This document shows, one piece after another, positions 1 to 11,990 of a stretch of DNA of 64,000 bases. The stretch comes from Halomonas sp. 328 (GTDB taxonomy: Bacteria; Pseudomonadota; Gammaproteobacteria; Pseudomonadales; Halomonadaceae), in assembly GCF_015645095.1 (NCBI RefSeq), contig NZ_JADOTW010000011.1, forward strand, positions 61,334 to 125,333. Reading direction: 5' to 3'. The notes beneath the pieces were generated by a model. The model was not told the DNA's origin. It saw only the letters and a program-made list of their open reading frames with translations, and made no database searches. Position 1 is the first letter of the stretch; every line of letters begins with the position of its first letter. The translations under genes were made by a program, and so were the position numbers.

Positions 1-705
1 GTGGTCATAGTCGCCCTCGATCATGGTGCGGTGGCGATTGTCCATCTGCCAGGAGCCGGCGGCGCCCTGGGAGATCACCTCGATCACCCGCTGCGGGTCC
101 AGGCCCGCCTTGTCGGCCAGGTGCAGCCCTTCCGCCAGGCCCTGGACCACGCCGGCCACGCAGATCTGGTTGACCATCTTGGTGAGCTGGCCACTGCCGG
201 CGGGGCCCATCAGGGTCACCGCCTTGGCGTAGTGGGTCAGGGTCGCCTCGACCCGGGCGAAGGCCGTGGCCTCGCCGCCGCACATGACGGTCAGGGCGCC
301 GTTCTCGGCGCCCTGCTGGCCGCCGGAGACCGGGGCATCGAGGAAGTCGATGCCGGCCTCGCGACAGGCGGCGTCGAGCTCCTGGGCCAGGCTCGCCGAG
401 GCGGTGGTGTGATCGACCAGCAGGCTGCCCGGGGCCAGGCCTTGCAGGGCGCCATCCTCGCCGGTGGTCACCTGGCGTACATCATCGTCATTGCCGACGC
501 AGACCAGCACCAGGTCGGCGCCGCTGGCGGCTTCCCGGGGCGTGGGGTGGTGGCTGCCGCCATGCTCGGCGACGAAGGCCTCGGCCTTGTTGGCGCTGCG
601 GTTGTAGACGCGGACCGAGAGGCCCGCCCTGGCCAGGTGGCCGGCCATGGGGTAGCCCATGACGCCCAGGCCGATAAAGGCGACGGTGGCGATGGTGGAT
701 GACAT
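1..705 (-). CDS. NAD(P)-dependent 3-hydroxyisobutyrate dehydrogenase-family oxidoreductase (3'-truncated by window edge)
   Basis: The first 235 codons are present and the C-terminus lies outside the window. The start ATG (complement of 703-705) follows an AGAGGAG ribosome site. The protein begins MSSTIATVAFIGLGVMGYPM, the GxGxMGxxM dinucleotide-binding signature of the beta-hydroxyacid dehydrogenase family. It continues with the substrate-site segment DAPVSGGQQGAENG and the catalytic-lysine region GQLTKMVNQ. Family members oxidise 3-hydroxyisobutyrate or reduce tartronate semialdehyde, using NAD(H) or NADP(H). The exact substrate cannot be decided from this fragment. It lies downstream of gltA on the same strand, separated by a strong hairpin, so it is probably a separate transcription unit. 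Confidence 0.85.
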   Translation of the reverse strand, partial: MSSTIATVAFIGLGVMGYPMAGHLARAGLSVRVYNRSANKAEAFVAEHGGSHHPTPREAASGADLVLVCVGNDDDVRQVTTGEDGALQGLAPGSLLVDHTTASASLAQELDAACREAGIDFLDAPVSGGQQGAENGALTVMCGGEATAFARVEATLTHYAKAVTLMGPAGSGQLTKMVNQICVAGVVQGLAEGLHLADKAGLDPQRVIEVISQGAAGSWQMDNRHRTMIEGDYDH

Positions 706-734
706 GGTAAGGCTCCTCTGTGTGACGGGGGAAA

Positions 735-766
735 CACAGAAGGCCGCCCGGGGGCGGCCTTCTGTG
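735..766 (-). terminator. Hairpin, probable gltA terminator
   Basis: A perfect 15-bp stem (735-749 with 752-766, arm CACAGAAGGCCGCCC) lies about 20 nt beyond the gltA stop codon. On the minus strand it is followed only by a short T tract (TTTCCC), so it may be a weak or factor-assisted terminator. Confidence 0.6.
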
Positions 767-785
767 GTCTGCGTTACGCTAGCGC

Positions 786-2072
<1,287 letters not shown>

Positions 2073-2471
2073 GCCGGCCTCCTCTATCTCTTTCGTTTCG
2101 GACGATAAGTCGTTGTCTCGCTTGCCATGCTGGCGTAAAAAGTTCGCCCACTATAGAAGCGTGTCGGGGATTGTCAATTAGCCGAAAGGCCCCTTGATTA
2201 TACCGCTGGGGATTCTTGTATGGTATCTGTATAGATGTTGCTGCCCTGCATCATTGTGCGCTTCTGGTGGTGGCGGTCAAGGCTAAACCATGGTCGTGTT
2301 CGATACGGTTAGGTTTGTCATGGTTAGCCCTTGTCCCTATAATCCACCCCGCGCGACTGGCAGGAATGGAGTCGTGCCGACTTGGCAAACGGCCGAGCCC
2401 TTCCTCAAAACCACCGCCCGCTTGGGCCTTGCCCCAACCAGGAAGCGGGCCAAGAGAGTGTGTATAGAGCC
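2073..2471. promoter_or_regulatory. Divergent gltA / sdhC control region
   Basis: This 399-bp gene-free stretch separates the divergent gltA and sdhC. Apart from the consensus-like promoter annotated at 2315-2343, it is locally AT-richer than its surroundings (for example 2170-2250), consistent with further promoters for both directions. I could not identify a specific regulator site. The reading frames inside it have no resemblance to known proteins. Confidence 0.6.
2315..2343 (+). promoter_or_regulatory. Sigma-70 promoter for sdhCDAB
   Basis: A -35 element TTGTCA (2315-2320) and a consensus -10 TATAAT (2338-2343) are separated by 17 bp, which matches the optimal spacing. Transcription would start near 2350, giving a leader of about 120 nt before the sdhC GTG start. 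Confidence 0.7.
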
Positions 2472-2849
2472 GTGAATAGCAAACGACCCGTAAACCTCGA
2501 CCTGACGACGATCAAGATGCCGCTCCCGGCGCTGACGTCGATCACCCACCGCATCACCGGCATCATCCTCTTCATTGGGCTGATCTTTGCCTTCTGGGCG
2601 CTGGATAAGTCGCTCTCCTCCCCCGAAGGATTCGACGCCGTCAGTCATGCCCTCTCCAATAACTTCCTCGTCAAGCTCATCGCCTGGGGACTGCTGTCGG
2701 CCCTGGCCTACCACTTCGTGGCCGGCATCAAGCACCTGCTGATGGACATGAATATCGGCGTGACCCTCGAGGGTGGCTTGAAAAAGGCACAGGCCACCGT
2801 GGTCATCAGTGCCGTCCTGATCATTCTGGCGGGAGTCTGGGTATGGTAA
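2472..2849 (+). CDS. sdhC: Succinate dehydrogenase cytochrome b556 subunit
   Basis: One of two membrane anchors of succinate dehydrogenase (complex II). It carries haem b and quinone to the SdhAB head at the inner membrane. The N-terminus NSKRPVNLDLTTIKMPLPAL matches the SdhC start seen in pseudomonads, so I place the start at the in-frame GTG at 2472, giving 125 residues; more upstream starts would add non-conserved residues. The SITHRITG signature and the haem-ligand region HFVAGIKHLLMDM are present, with three membrane spans. It overlaps sdhD by 7 nt. Confidence 0.93.
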   Translation: MNSKRPVNLDLTTIKMPLPALTSITHRITGIILFIGLIFAFWALDKSLSSPEGFDAVSHALSNNFLVKLIAWGLLSALAYHFVAGIKHLLMDMNIGVTLEGGLKKAQATVVISAVLIILAGVWVW

Positions 2850-3190
2850 CCAACATCACAAGCTTCGGCCGCAGCGGCCTCTCCGACTGGCTGATCCAGC
2901 GCGTCTCCGCGCTGATCCTGGCCGTCTACACACTCTTCATGGTCGGCTATCTGCTGTTCAACCCGGGCCTCGACTATGCGGCCTGGAGCGGGCTCTTCTC
3001 CGCCACCTGGATGCGCATCTTCTCGCTGCTGGCCTTCGTCTCCCTGGCGGCCCACGCCTGGGTGGGCCTGTGGACCGTGACCACCGACTACCTCAAGGCC
3101 ACCGCCCTGCGCCTCGTCGTGCAGGTCGTGATCATCCTGGCCATCTTCGTTTTTCTGGTGTGGGGCATTCAAGTCCTGTGGGGAGCCTGA
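2843..3190 (+). CDS. sdhD: Succinate dehydrogenase hydrophobic membrane anchor subunit
   Basis: The second membrane anchor of complex II, 115 residues with three predicted spans (about 20-40, 55-78 and 90-113). The SGLSDWLIQRVSALIL segment near the N-terminus and the histidine-containing HAWVGLWTVTTDYL stretch are typical of SdhD, the histidine being the likely haem ligand. The start overlaps the end of sdhC by 7 nt, which implies translational coupling. sdhA begins 3 nt after its stop. Confidence 0.95.
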   Translation: MVTNITSFGRSGLSDWLIQRVSALILAVYTLFMVGYLLFNPGLDYAAWSGLFSATWMRIFSLLAFVSLAAHAWVGLWTVTTDYLKATALRLVVQVVIILAIFVFLVWGIQVLWGA

Positions 3191-3193
3191 TCC

Positions 3194-4966
3194 ATGTCTA
3201 ACATGCGTAGCCTGACCTTCGACGCAATCATCATCGGTGGCGGTGGCTCCGGCCTGCGAGCCGCCCTGGAGCTGGCCAAGTCCGGCAAGAAGACCGCGGT
3301 GCTCTCCAAGGTCTTCCCGACTCGCTCCCACACCGTCTCCGCCCAGGGCGGCATCACCTGCGCCATCGCCTCCGCCGATCCCAACGACGACTGGCGCTGG
3401 CACATGTACGACACCGTCAAGGGCGGTGACTACATCACCGACCAGGACGCCGCCGAGTACATGTGTTCCGAGGGCCCCAAGGCGGTCTTCGAGCTGGAGC
3501 ACATGGGCCTGCCGTTCTCGCGCTTCGACAACGGCCGCATCTACCAGCGTCCCTTCGGTGGCCAGTCCAAGGACTTCGGCAAGGGCGGCCAGGCGGCCCG
3601 CACCTGTGCCGCCGCCGACCGGACCGGTCATGCCCTGCTGCACACCCTTTACCAGAACAACCTGAAGAACAACACCACCTTCCTCAATGAGTGGTTCGCG
3701 GTGGATCTGGTCAAGAACGCCAACGGCGACGTGGTGGGTTGCATCGCCATGTGCATCGAGACCGGCGAAGTGGTGCACGTGAAGTCCAAGGCCACCGTGC
3801 TGGCCACCGGCGGTGCCGGTCGTATCTACGCCTCCACCACCAATGCCCTGATCAACACCGGTGACGGCATCGGCATGGCCCTGCGTGCCGGCTTCCCGAT
3901 GCAGGACATGGAGATGTGGCAGTTCCACCCCACCGGTATCTACGGCGCCGGCACCCTGGTCACCGAGGGCTGCCGCGGCGAGGGTGGCTACCTGGTCAAC
4001 AAGGATGGCGAGCGCTTCATGGAGCGTTATGCCCCCAACGCCAAGGACCTGGCCGGCCGCGACGTGGTGGCCCGCTCCATGGTCATGGAGATCCTCGAGG
4101 GACGCGGCTGCGGCGAGCACGGCGATCACGTCTTCCTCAAGCTCGATCACCTGGGCGAGGAAGTCCTCGGCAAGCGCCTGCCCGGCATCGTCGAGCTCTC
4201 CAAGACCTTCGCCCACGTGGACCCGGCCAAGGAGCCGATCCCGGTGGTGCCCACCTGTCACTACATGATGGGCGGTATCCCCACCAACGTTCACGGCCAG
4301 GCGATCATGCAGGACGCCGACGGCAACGACCAGATCGTCAACGGCCTGTTCGCCTGTGGCGAGGCGGCCTGTGTGTCGGTGCACGGCGCCAACCGCCTGG
4401 GTGGCAACTCCCTGCTCGACCTGGTGGTCTTCGGTCGCGCCGCGGGCATGTTCATCGAGAACGCCCTGAACGAAGGCATCGAGTACCTGGACGCCTCCGA
4501 GTCCGATATCGAGTCCGCCATGGCGCGCATGAACCGCTGGAACGAGTCCTCCGGCGGCGAGTCCGTGGCCGAGCTCAAGCGCGAGCTGCAGGGCATCATG
4601 CAGAATGCCTTCGGTGTCTTCCGTCAGGAGGACAACATGCAGGAAGGGGTGCGGCAGCTGGCCGAGCTGCGCGGGCGTATCGCCAACGCGCACCTGGAGG
4701 ACAAGTCCAACGCCTTCAACACCGCCCGTGTCGAGGCCCTGGAGCTGGACAACCTGATGGAAGTGGCCGAGGCCACGGCGATCTCCGCCCTGGAGCGCAA
4801 GGAGAGTCGCGGTGCCCACTCCCGCTACGACTACCCGGACCGTGACGACGCCAACTGGCTGAAGCACTCGCTCTACTTCCCGGCCGAGAAGCGGCTTGCC
4901 AAGCGCGACGTCAACTTCGCGCCCAAGACCGTCGACACCTTCGAGCCGAAAGTCCGTACCTACTAA
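3194..4966 (+). CDS. sdhA: Succinate dehydrogenase flavoprotein subunit
   Basis: The catalytic subunit, which oxidises succinate to fumarate on covalently bound FAD. At 590 residues it is the normal length. Visible signatures are the N-terminal dinucleotide fold [17 protein letters not shown], the flavin-linking histidine in [10 protein letters not shown], the substrate-site HPTGIYGAG and the C-terminal [13 protein letters not shown]. It sits in the order C-D-A-B with a 15-nt gap to sdhB. Confidence 0.98.
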   Translation: MSNMRSLTFDAIIIGGGGSGLRAALELAKSGKKTAVLSKVFPTRSHTVSAQGGITCAIASADPNDDWRWHMYDTVKGGDYITDQDAAEYMCSEGPKAVFELEHMGLPFSRFDNGRIYQRPFGGQSKDFGKGGQAARTCAAADRTGHALLHTLYQNNLKNNTTFLNEWFAVDLVKNANGDVVGCIAMCIETGEVVHVKSKATVLATGGAGRIYASTTNALINTGDGIGMALRAGFPMQDMEMWQFHPTGIYGAGTLVTEGCRGEGGYLVNKDGERFMERYAPNAKDLAGRDVVARSMVMEILEGRGCGEHGDHVFLKLDHLGEEVLGKRLPGIVELSKTFAHVDPAKEPIPVVPTCHYMMGGIPTNVHGQAIMQDADGNDQIVNGLFACGEAACVSVHGANRLGGNSLLDLVVFGRAAGMFIENALNEGIEYLDASESDIESAMARMNRWNESSGGESVAELKRELQGIMQNAFGVFRQEDNMQEGVRQLAELRGRIANAHLEDKSNAFNTARVEALELDNLMEVAEATAISALERKESRGAHSRYDYPDRDDANWLKHSLYFPAEKRLAKRDVNFAPKTVDTFEPKVRTY

Positions 4967-4981
4967 GGGGAGCCACGATCC

Positions 4982-5686
4982 ATGCTTCAGGTATCCGTAT
5001 ACCGCTACAACCCGGAGACCGACTCCGCGCCCTATATGCAGGAGTTCCAGGTCGACACCCAGGGCCGCGACGTCATGGTGCTGGACGTCCTGCACATGAT
5101 GAAGGAGCAGGACAACGGCCTGGCCTACCGCCGCAGCTGCCGCGAGGGGGTGTGTGGCTCCGACGGCATGAACATGAACGGCAAGAACGGCCTGGCCTGT
5201 ATCACCCCGCTCTCCGAGGTGGTCAAGGACAACAAGCTGGTGCTGCGACCGCTGCCGGGCCTGCCGGTGGTGCGTGACCTGGTGGTCGACATGGGGCTGT
5301 TCTACAAGCAGTACGAGCGCATCCAGCCGTACCTGCAGAACGACACCCCGGCGCCGGCCATCGAGCGCCTGCAGTCGCCGGAGGACCGCGACAAGCTTGA
5401 CGGCCTCTACGAGTGCATCCTGTGCGCCTGCTGCTCCACCTCCTGCCCGTCGTTCTGGTGGAATCCGGACAAGTTCGTCGGCCCGGCCGGCCTGCTGCAG
5501 GCCTACCGCTTCCTGGCCGACTCCCGCGACGAGGCGACCCGCGAGCGCCTCTCCGAACTGGAGGATCCGTTCTCCGTGTTCCGCTGCCGCGGCATCATGA
5601 ACTGCGTCTCGGTGTGCCCCAAGGGCCTCAACCCGACCCGGGCCATCGGCAAGATTCGCGAGATGTTGCTGGCCAATGCCACTTAA
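4982..5686 (+). CDS. sdhB: Succinate dehydrogenase iron-sulfur subunit
   Basis: Carries electrons from SdhA flavin to quinone through three iron-sulfur centres. All cysteine sets are visible: CREGVCGSDGMN with the later LAC for the 2Fe-2S, CILCACCSTSCPSF for the 4Fe-4S and CRGIMNCVSVCPKGLNP for the 3Fe-4S centre. At 234 residues it matches the family. It is the last sdh gene; a 276-nt spacer with a hairpin separates it from sucA. Confidence 0.98.
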   Translation: MLQVSVYRYNPETDSAPYMQEFQVDTQGRDVMVLDVLHMMKEQDNGLAYRRSCREGVCGSDGMNMNGKNGLACITPLSEVVKDNKLVLRPLPGLPVVRDLVVDMGLFYKQYERIQPYLQNDTPAPAIERLQSPEDRDKLDGLYECILCACCSTSCPSFWWNPDKFVGPAGLLQAYRFLADSRDEATRERLSELEDPFSVFRCRGIMNCVSVCPKGLNPTRAIGKIREMLLANAT

Positions 5687-5722
5687 ATCCGCGCCTCTTG
5701 CTTGGTATCATGGGCGCCGCCC

Positions 5723-5751
5723 GGTAACTGCGACCCGGTGTCGCAGTTACC
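5723..5751. other. Intergenic hairpin between sdhB and sucA
   Basis: A perfect 11-bp inverted repeat (GGTAACTGCGA at 5723-5733, partner at 5741-5751, 7-nt loop) starts 36 nt after the sdhB stop. No T tract follows on either strand, so it is more likely an RNA processing or stability element than an intrinsic terminator. The rest of the 276-nt spacer shows no gene. Confidence 0.6.
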
Positions 5752-5962
5752 CCGGCCCCGTCGAGGTCAGCCGGTGCCCAGTGCGCCGGCTTTCTTCGAA
5801 CGATCATCAGGCAGGTTGTGCCGGAAACGATAATAAGTGGCCTGTTTGCAAGCTTAAGTGCCGGAAGGATGAACCGCCCGCCGGCAGGGCACCAGGAACG
5901 CCGATGCGGCGACCCCCGTGTCAGGCGCCGACAACACCCCATCAGTGCAGGGTGACCGAGAG

Positions 5963-8797
5963 ATGCAAGAAGGCATAATGGAGTTGATGTGGCGCACTTC
6001 CCACATGAGTGGTGGCAACGTCCACTATGTGGAAGCGCTCTACGAGCAGTACCTCGTCGATCCCAATGCTGTCCCCGATGAGTGGCGCAACTATTTCGAC
6101 CAGTTGCCCCGCCCCGAAGGCAGCTCCTCCCAAGACGTCCCCCTTAGTCCGATCCGTGACCAGTTCTATCAGCTAGCCAAGACCCGACGCCCCGCCCAGG
6201 CCGCCGCCTCCGGCGACAGCGGCGACAGCAAGAAGCAGGTCAAGGTCCTCCAGCTGATCAACGCTTACCGCTTCCGTGGCCATCAGCGCGCCAAGATCGA
6301 TCCCCTCGATCTGCGCAGCCCGACCCCGGTGCCCGACCTGGATCTGGCCTTCCACCAGCTGACTTCCGCGGACCTGGACACCGAGTTCCAGACCGGCTCG
6401 CTGTTTATCGGCAAGGACGAGGCGCCCCTCAAGGAGATCGTCGAGTCCCTGGAGCAGACTTACTGCCGTGCCATCGGCTGTGAGTTCATGCACATCGTCG
6501 ATACCGAAGAGAAACGCTGGCTGCAGCAGCGCTTCGAATCGGTGCGCAGCGCGCCCAAGTTCAGCCCCGAGGTGCGCAAGCACGTGCTGGAGCGGCTCAC
6601 CGCCGCCGAGGGCCTGGAGAACTACCTGGCCTCCAAGTACCCGGGCACCAAGCGCTTCGGCCTGGAGGGCGGCGAGTCCTTCATTCCGATGATGGACGAG
6701 CTGATCCAACGTGCCGGCGGCTACGGCACCAAGGAAGTGGTGATCGGGATGGCCCACCGTGGCCGCCTCAACCTGCTGGTCAATATCCTCGGCAAGAGCC
6801 CCTCCGAGCTGATCGAGGAGTTCGACGGCAAGAAGGTCATCGAGCACGGCTCCGGCGACGTCAAGTATCATCAGGGCTTCAGCTCCAATGTCATGACCCC
6901 GGGCGGCGAGGTGCACCTGGCGCTGGCCTTCAACCCCTCGCATCTCGAGATCGTCTCGCCGGTGGTGGAGGGCTCGGTACGCGCTCGCCAGGATCGCCGC
7001 AACGATGGCGACGGCACCAAGGTGCTGCCGATCAATGTGCACGGGGACGCGGCCTTCGCCGGTCAGGGCGTGGTCATGGAGACTTTCCAGATGTCCCAGA
7101 CCCGCGCCTACAAGACCGGCGGGACGCTGCACCTGGTGATCAACAACCAGGTCGGCTTCACCACCTCCAATCCCCTGGACACTCGCTCCACCGAGTACTG
7201 CACCGACATCGCCAAGATGGTCCAGGCGCCGATCTTCCACGTCAACGGCGACGACCCGGACGCCGTGCTGCATGTCGCCCAGGTGGCGCTCGACTATCGC
7301 ATGCAGTTCAAGAAGGACGTGGTCATCGACCTGGTGTGCTACCGCCGCCGCGGTCACAACGAGGCCGACGAGCCCTCCGGCACCCAGCCGATGATGTACG
7401 GCAAGATCAAGAACCACCCCAGCTCCCGGGCACTCTACGCCAAGCGCCTGGTGGAGCAGGGCGTGCTCTCCGAGGACGAGACCAAGCAACTGGTCGAGAC
7501 CTATCGGGAAGACCTGCTGGCCGGCAATCACGTGGCCAACGCCCTGGTCAAGGAGCCCAACAAGTCGCTGTTCGTCGACTGGGCCCCCTACCTGGGCCAC
7601 GAGTGGACCGGCGACGCCGATACCACCGTCGACATGAAGCGCCTGCAGCAGCTGGCCGCCAGGATGTGCGAGATTCCCGACGGCGTCAGCGTCCAGCGTC
7701 AGGTGGCCAAGATCTACGAGGATCGCCGCAAGATGCAGGCCGGCGGCATGGCCCTGAACTGGGGCTTCGCCGAGACCCTGGCCTACGCCACCCTGCTCGA
7801 CCAGGGGCACCCGATCCGCATCACCGGCCAGGACGTGGGCCGCGGCACCTTCTCCCACCGCCATGCGGTGGTGCACAACCAGAAGGACGGCAGCACCTAC
7901 GTGCCGCTGGAGCATATCGCCGACGGTCAGCCGCGCTTCACCATCCACGACTCCTTCCTCTCGGAAGAGGCGGTGCTGGCGTTCGAGTACGGCTACGCCA
8001 CCACCATGCCCAGTGCGCTGATCATCTGGGAGGCGCAGTTCGGCGACTTCTTCAACGGCGCCCAGGTGGTAGTGGACCAGTTCATCTCCTCCGGTGAGAC
8101 CAAGTGGGGCCGGCTGTGCGGCCTGACCATGCTGCTCCCCCACGGCTACGAAGGGCAGGGCCCCGAGCACTCCTCGGCGCGCCTGGAGCGCTTCCTGCAG
8201 CTGTGCGCCGAGCACAACATGCAGGTCTGCGTTCCGACCACCCCGGCGCAGATCTTCCATCTGCTGCGCCGCCAGGTGATCCGCCCGCTGCGCAAGCCGC
8301 TGGTGATCATGTCGCCCAAGAGCCTGCTGCGTCACAAGGAGGCCACCTCCAGCCTGGAGGAGCTGGCCTACGGCAAGTTCCAGATGGTGCTGCCCGACCA
8401 GGGCAAGCTCGAGGCGGAGAAGGTCAAGCGCGTGGTGCTCTGTGCCGGCAAGGTCTACTACGACCTGGCCAACTACCGGACCGAGCAGGAGCGCGACGAT
8501 ACCGCCATCGTGCGCCTGGAACAGCTCTACCCCTTCCCCAAGGAGGAGCTCTACCAGGCCCTCAAGTCCTACCCCAACCTGGAGCAGGTGGTGTGGTGTC
8601 AGGAAGAGCCCCTCAACCAGGGCGCCTGGTACTCCAGCCAGCACCATATGCGGGCCGTCGCCGACATGCTGGCCAGCAACCTGGGCGGTTCGCTCAAGTT
8701 CGCCGGTCGTCCCGCCTCGGCGGCCCCCGCCGCGGGCTATATGTCGGTACACGTTGAACAGCAGCGCCAACTGGTGGACGACGCCTTCAATCTGTAA
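5963..8797 (+). CDS. sucA: 2-oxoglutarate dehydrogenase E1 component
   Basis: Thiamine-diphosphate-dependent decarboxylase that starts the oxidation of 2-oxoglutarate to succinyl-CoA and passes the succinyl group to SucB lipoate. I choose the ATG at 5963 (MQEGIMELMWRTSHMSGGN) because it aligns with the conserved SucA N-terminus; this gives 944 residues. Family segments include VIGMAHRGRLNLLVNILGK, the ThDP-binding region around GDAAFAGQGVV and MSPKSLLRHKEATS near the C-terminus. The gene begins the sucAB-lpdA-sucCD segment. Confidence 0.97.
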   Translation: MQEGIMELMWRTSHMSGGNVHYVEALYEQYLVDPNAVPDEWRNYFDQLPRPEGSSSQDVPLSPIRDQFYQLAKTRRPAQAAASGDSGDSKKQVKVLQLINAYRFRGHQRAKIDPLDLRSPTPVPDLDLAFHQLTSADLDTEFQTGSLFIGKDEAPLKEIVESLEQTYCRAIGCEFMHIVDTEEKRWLQQRFESVRSAPKFSPEVRKHVLERLTAAEGLENYLASKYPGTKRFGLEGGESFIPMMDELIQRAGGYGTKEVVIGMAHRGRLNLLVNILGKSPSELIEEFDGKKVIEHGSGDVKYHQGFSSNVMTPGGEVHLALAFNPSHLEIVSPVVEGSVRARQDRRNDGDGTKVLPINVHGDAAFAGQGVVMETFQMSQTRAYKTGGTLHLVINNQVGFTTSNPLDTRSTEYCTDIAKMVQAPIFHVNGDDPDAVLHVAQVALDYRMQFKKDVVIDLVCYRRRGHNEADEPSGTQPMMYGKIKNHPSSRALYAKRLVEQGVLSEDETKQLVETYREDLLAGNHVANALVKEPNKSLFVDWAPYLGHEWTGDADTTVDMKRLQQLAARMCEIPDGVSVQRQVAKIYEDRRKMQAGGMALNWGFAETLAYATLLDQGHPIRITGQDVGRGTFSHRHAVVHNQKDGSTYVPLEHIADGQPRFTIHDSFLSEEAVLAFEYGYATTMPSALIIWEAQFGDFFNGAQVVVDQFISSGETKWGRLCGLTMLLPHGYEGQGPEHSSARLERFLQLCAEHNMQVCVPTTPAQIFHLLRRQVIRPLRKPLVIMSPKSLLRHKEATSSLEELAYGKFQMVLPDQGKLEAEKVKRVVLCAGKVYYDLANYRTEQERDDTAIVRLEQLYPFPKEELYQALKSYPNLEQVVWCQEEPLNQGAWYSSQHHMRAVADMLASNLGGSLKFAGRPASAAPAAGYMSVHVEQQRQLVDDAFNL

Positions 8798-8839
8798 GGC
8801 GCCCACCGGACGAGAGAACACACAAGGGAAACGACCAAG

Positions 8840-10369
8840 ATGGCAACCGAGATCAAAGCGCCTACCTTTCCTGAGTCCGTTGCCGAAGGCAGCGTGGCGG
8901 CCTGGCACAAGCAGCCGGGCGACAGCGTCGAGCGCGACGAGCTGATCGTCGAGATCGAGACCGACAAGGTGGTGCTGGAAGTGCTGGCCCCCGAGGCCGG
9001 CACCCTGAGCGAGATCAAGGCCGAAGAGGGCGACACCGTGGCCTCCGAGCAGGTGCTGGGCACCCTCGGCGCCGCCGGCGCCAAGGCCGAGGCGAAGAGC
9101 GAGGCCAAGGAGGACGCCGCCCCCGCCGCCAAGGCCGAGGCGCCTGCCGCTTCCGGCCAGCAGCACGAGGTGAAGGCGCCGACCTTCCCCGAGTCGATCC
9201 AGGAAGGCACCGTGGCCAGCTGGAGCAAGCAGGTCGGCGAGGCGGTCAAGCGCGACGAGGTGCTGGCCGAGATCGAGACCGACAAGGTGGTGCTGGAAGT
9301 GGTCGCCCCGGCCGATGGTGCCCTGGTGGAGATCAAGGCCGAAGAGGGCAGTCAGGTGGCCTCCGAAGCGGTGCTGGCGATCTTCGCCGAGGGCGCCGGT
9401 GGCGCTGCCGCGCCTGCCCCCGCCGAGGCCAAGAGCGAGGCCGCGGACGAAGGCGCCGACGAGAAGGTCGGCGACAAGATCCTGGCCCCGGCGGCTCGCA
9501 AGCTGGTGGCCGAGCATGACCTGGACGTGGCCAAGATCGATGGCACCGGCAAGGGCGGCCGCATCCTCAAGGAGGACGTGCAGCGCGCCATCCAGGCCGG
9601 CAACGCCAAGAAGGCCAAGGCCGCCGCGGCGCCGGCCGCCCCGGCCGCGGCCCCGGTGGTCGAGGGCGAGCGCCCCGAGAAGCGTGTGCCGATGAGCCGC
9701 CTGCGTCAGACCATCGCCAAGCGCCTGGTCCAGGCCCAGCAGACCGCCGCCATGCTCACCACCTACAACGAGGTGGACATGAGCGCGGTCATGGGTCTGC
9801 GTGCCCAGTACAAGGACACCTTCCTCAAGGCCCACGACACCAAGCTCGGCTTCATGGGCTTCTTCGTCAAGGCCGCCACCGAGGCGCTCAAGCGCTTCCC
9901 GGACGTCAACGCCTCCATCGACGGCAGCGATATCGTCTACCACGGCTACCAGGACATCGGCGTGGCGGTCTCGACCCCGCGCGGCCTGGTGGTTCCCGTC
10001 CTGCGTGACACCGCCACCATGTCGCTGGCCGACGTGGAGAAGGGCATCGTCGACTTCGGCAAGCGCGCCCGCGACGGCAAGCTGGGCATCGACGAGATGC
10101 AGGGCGGTACCTTCACAATTACAAATGGGGGCATCTTCGGCTCACTGATGTCGACGCCGATTCTGAATCCGCCGCAAACCGCCATCCTGGGCATGCACAA
10201 GATCCAGGAACGACCCATGGCGGTGAACGGCAAGGTCGAAATTCGTCCGATGATGTACCTGGCGCTCTCCTACGACCACCGCATGATCGACGGCAAGGAC
10301 GCGGTACAGTTCCTGGTCGCCGTCAAGGATCTGCTGGAGGATCCGGCACGCCTGCTGCTGGACGTCTAA
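8840..10369 (+). CDS. sucB: 2-oxoglutarate dehydrogenase E2 (dihydrolipoyl succinyltransferase) with two lipoyl domains
   Basis: Transfers succinyl groups from E1 to CoA. The order is lipoyl domain 1 (about 1-78, lipoyl-lysine K43 in ETDKVVLEV), an Ala/Lys-rich linker, lipoyl domain 2 (about 110-185, K149 in the identical ETDKVVLEV), a second linker, a peripheral subunit-binding domain (about 213-250, [18 protein letters not shown]) and the catalytic domain ending with the HxxxDG active site ([12 protein letters not shown]). At 509 residues it is about 100 longer than the single-lipoyl E. coli protein, and the extra domain explains the difference. A 33-nt stretch is identical in the two lipoyl domains (8951-8983 and 9269-9301). 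Confidence 0.96.
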   Translation: MATEIKAPTFPESVAEGSVAAWHKQPGDSVERDELIVEIETDKVVLEVLAPEAGTLSEIKAEEGDTVASEQVLGTLGAAGAKAEAKSEAKEDAAPAAKAEAPAASGQQHEVKAPTFPESIQEGTVASWSKQVGEAVKRDEVLAEIETDKVVLEVVAPADGALVEIKAEEGSQVASEAVLAIFAEGAGGAAAPAPAEAKSEAADEGADEKVGDKILAPAARKLVAEHDLDVAKIDGTGKGGRILKEDVQRAIQAGNAKKAKAAAAPAAPAAAPVVEGERPEKRVPMSRLRQTIAKRLVQAQQTAAMLTTYNEVDMSAVMGLRAQYKDTFLKAHDTKLGFMGFFVKAATEALKRFPDVNASIDGSDIVYHGYQDIGVAVSTPRGLVVPVLRDTATMSLADVEKGIVDFGKRARDGKLGIDEMQGGTFTITNGGIFGSLMSTPILNPPQTAILGMHKIQERPMAVNGKVEIRPMMYLALSYDHRMIDGKDAVQFLVAVKDLLEDPARLLLDV

Positions 10370-11854
<1,485 letters not shown>

Positions 11855-11990
11855 GACAACAAGCGCCGCCGACGAGCGGCGCGGCGCGCCCGGCGATGTA
11901 TCGGGCGCGATCGGTGGTGATCCGATGCCTCGCCGTGAGGCGCGTCACCGGATCACCGTTCGAGTCACATGCAACCAATGGCATGACACG

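Noticed and set aside
2337..2735. A 132-codon minus-strand frame over the sdhC start
   Set aside because: It overlaps the sdhC promoter and N-terminus and has no ribosome site or recognisable content.
2708..5095. A 795-codon frame antisense to sdhC-sdhD-sdhA-sdhB
   Set aside because: Same composition effect over a conserved operon. No recognisable protein and no ribosome site.
5676..5978. Short frames in the sdhB-sucA spacer (both strands, about 100 codons)
   Set aside because: Low-quality composition (many Arg, Pro, Cys), no ribosome sites, and they run through a hairpin and into sucA.
6173..9943. A 1256-codon open frame antisense to sucA-sucB
   Set aside because: It is an antisense shadow: GC-rich third positions in the sense genes remove stop codons from this frame. 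The translation is repetitive, rich in His, Leu, Gly and Val, with no family signature, while the sense strand encodes conserved enzymes.
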